64,000 nucleotides of DNA from CAHJXF01 sp038225855 (GTDB taxonomy: Bacteria > Pseudomonadota > Gammaproteobacteria > Burkholderiales > Burkholderiaceae_D): contig JBBRQU010000001.1 in the NCBI GenBank assembly GCA_038225855.1, positions 124,001 to 188,000 of the forward strand. The letters run 5' to 3'. A program made the translations under genes and the position numbers. Under the pieces are notes generated by a model, which was not told the origin of the DNA, searched no databases, and saw only the letters and a program-made list of their open reading frames with translations. Positions 63,932 to 64,000 of the stretch are shown here, piece by piece; positions within the stretch are counted from its first letter, which is position 1; each line of letters opens with the position of its first letter.

Positions 63932-64000
63932 TCAACGACCCCGCCCGTCGCGATCGCCATGCCCACGATCGCCACGCCCATCGTGATCGCGCCATCCCTC
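63932..64000 (-). CDS. 3' end of a gene entering from the right edge, Gly/Arg/Asp/His-rich tail
   Basis: The frame read leftward from the edge gives WRDHDGRGDRGHGDRDGRGR and then a stop at 63934-63932. Short imperfect repeats of this kind form the tails of some secreted or RNA-binding proteins. Only 22 codons are visible and the other two frames are also open here, so both frame and function are uncertain. Confidence 0.35.
   Translation of the reverse strand, partial: EGWRDHDGRGDRGHGDRDGRGR

Overview
The window is high-GC chromosomal DNA of a betaproteobacterium, most likely a member of the Burkholderiales. The reasons are the DUF3460 gene overlapping scpA, the long MetG with a C-terminal tRNA-binding domain, the block of alaC, hom, thrC, moeA, moaD, moaE and clpB (scattered but all present), and a Burkholderia-like aminoarabinose (arn) cluster with separate genes for the two ArnA activities. 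No phage, integrase, transposase, CRISPR, rRNA or tRNA gene was seen.

Layout. 1-6.7 kb: a truncated Orn/Lys/Arg decarboxylase, then two unrecognised paralogous membrane-anchored proteins flanking an MHS-family MFS transporter. 6.8-16 kb: dcd, mobB, metG, a quinone oxidoreductase, an acyl-CoA dehydrogenase, a methyltransferase, pheC, DUF3460 and scpA. 16-20.7 kb: aceA with a promoter/operator region, rraA, a flavoprotein disulfide reductase, a decayed peroxiredoxin-glutaredoxin gene and cytochrome b561. 20.8-26.8 kb: a processive glycosyltransferase, clpB with a heat-shock promoter, and an exported MsrB/MsrA pair followed by a 30-bp tandem repeat. 27-35.4 kb: mmsA, glutathione-dependent formaldehyde detoxification (frmA, fghA) bracketed by two AT-richer cell-surface-type genes, a GMC oxidoreductase and a gene remnant. 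35.4-46.4 kb: an NCS2-like permease, crcB, moaE-moaD-moeA, manC, a small secreted CHAP-like protein, thrC-VOC-hom and alaC.

46.5-63.9 kb is the most interesting part. arnT, an ArnE-like gene, arnB, arnC, arnA (formyltransferase), arnA (decarboxylase) and arnD together encode the pathway that puts 4-amino-4-deoxy-L-arabinose on lipid A. The cluster also carries a methyltransferase, a TMEM175-like channel and a GNAT gene. It is split by a lectin-like lipoprotein gene and by an antisense four-gene signalling module: a REC-cyclase, a 1107-residue hybrid histidine kinase, a porin and a small periplasmic binding protein.

Throughout, intergenic gaps are occupied by three families of palindromic repeats. 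Several abut or form gene ends, including the 3' end of the Mth938-like gene, the 5' end of arnT and the 3' end of arnC.
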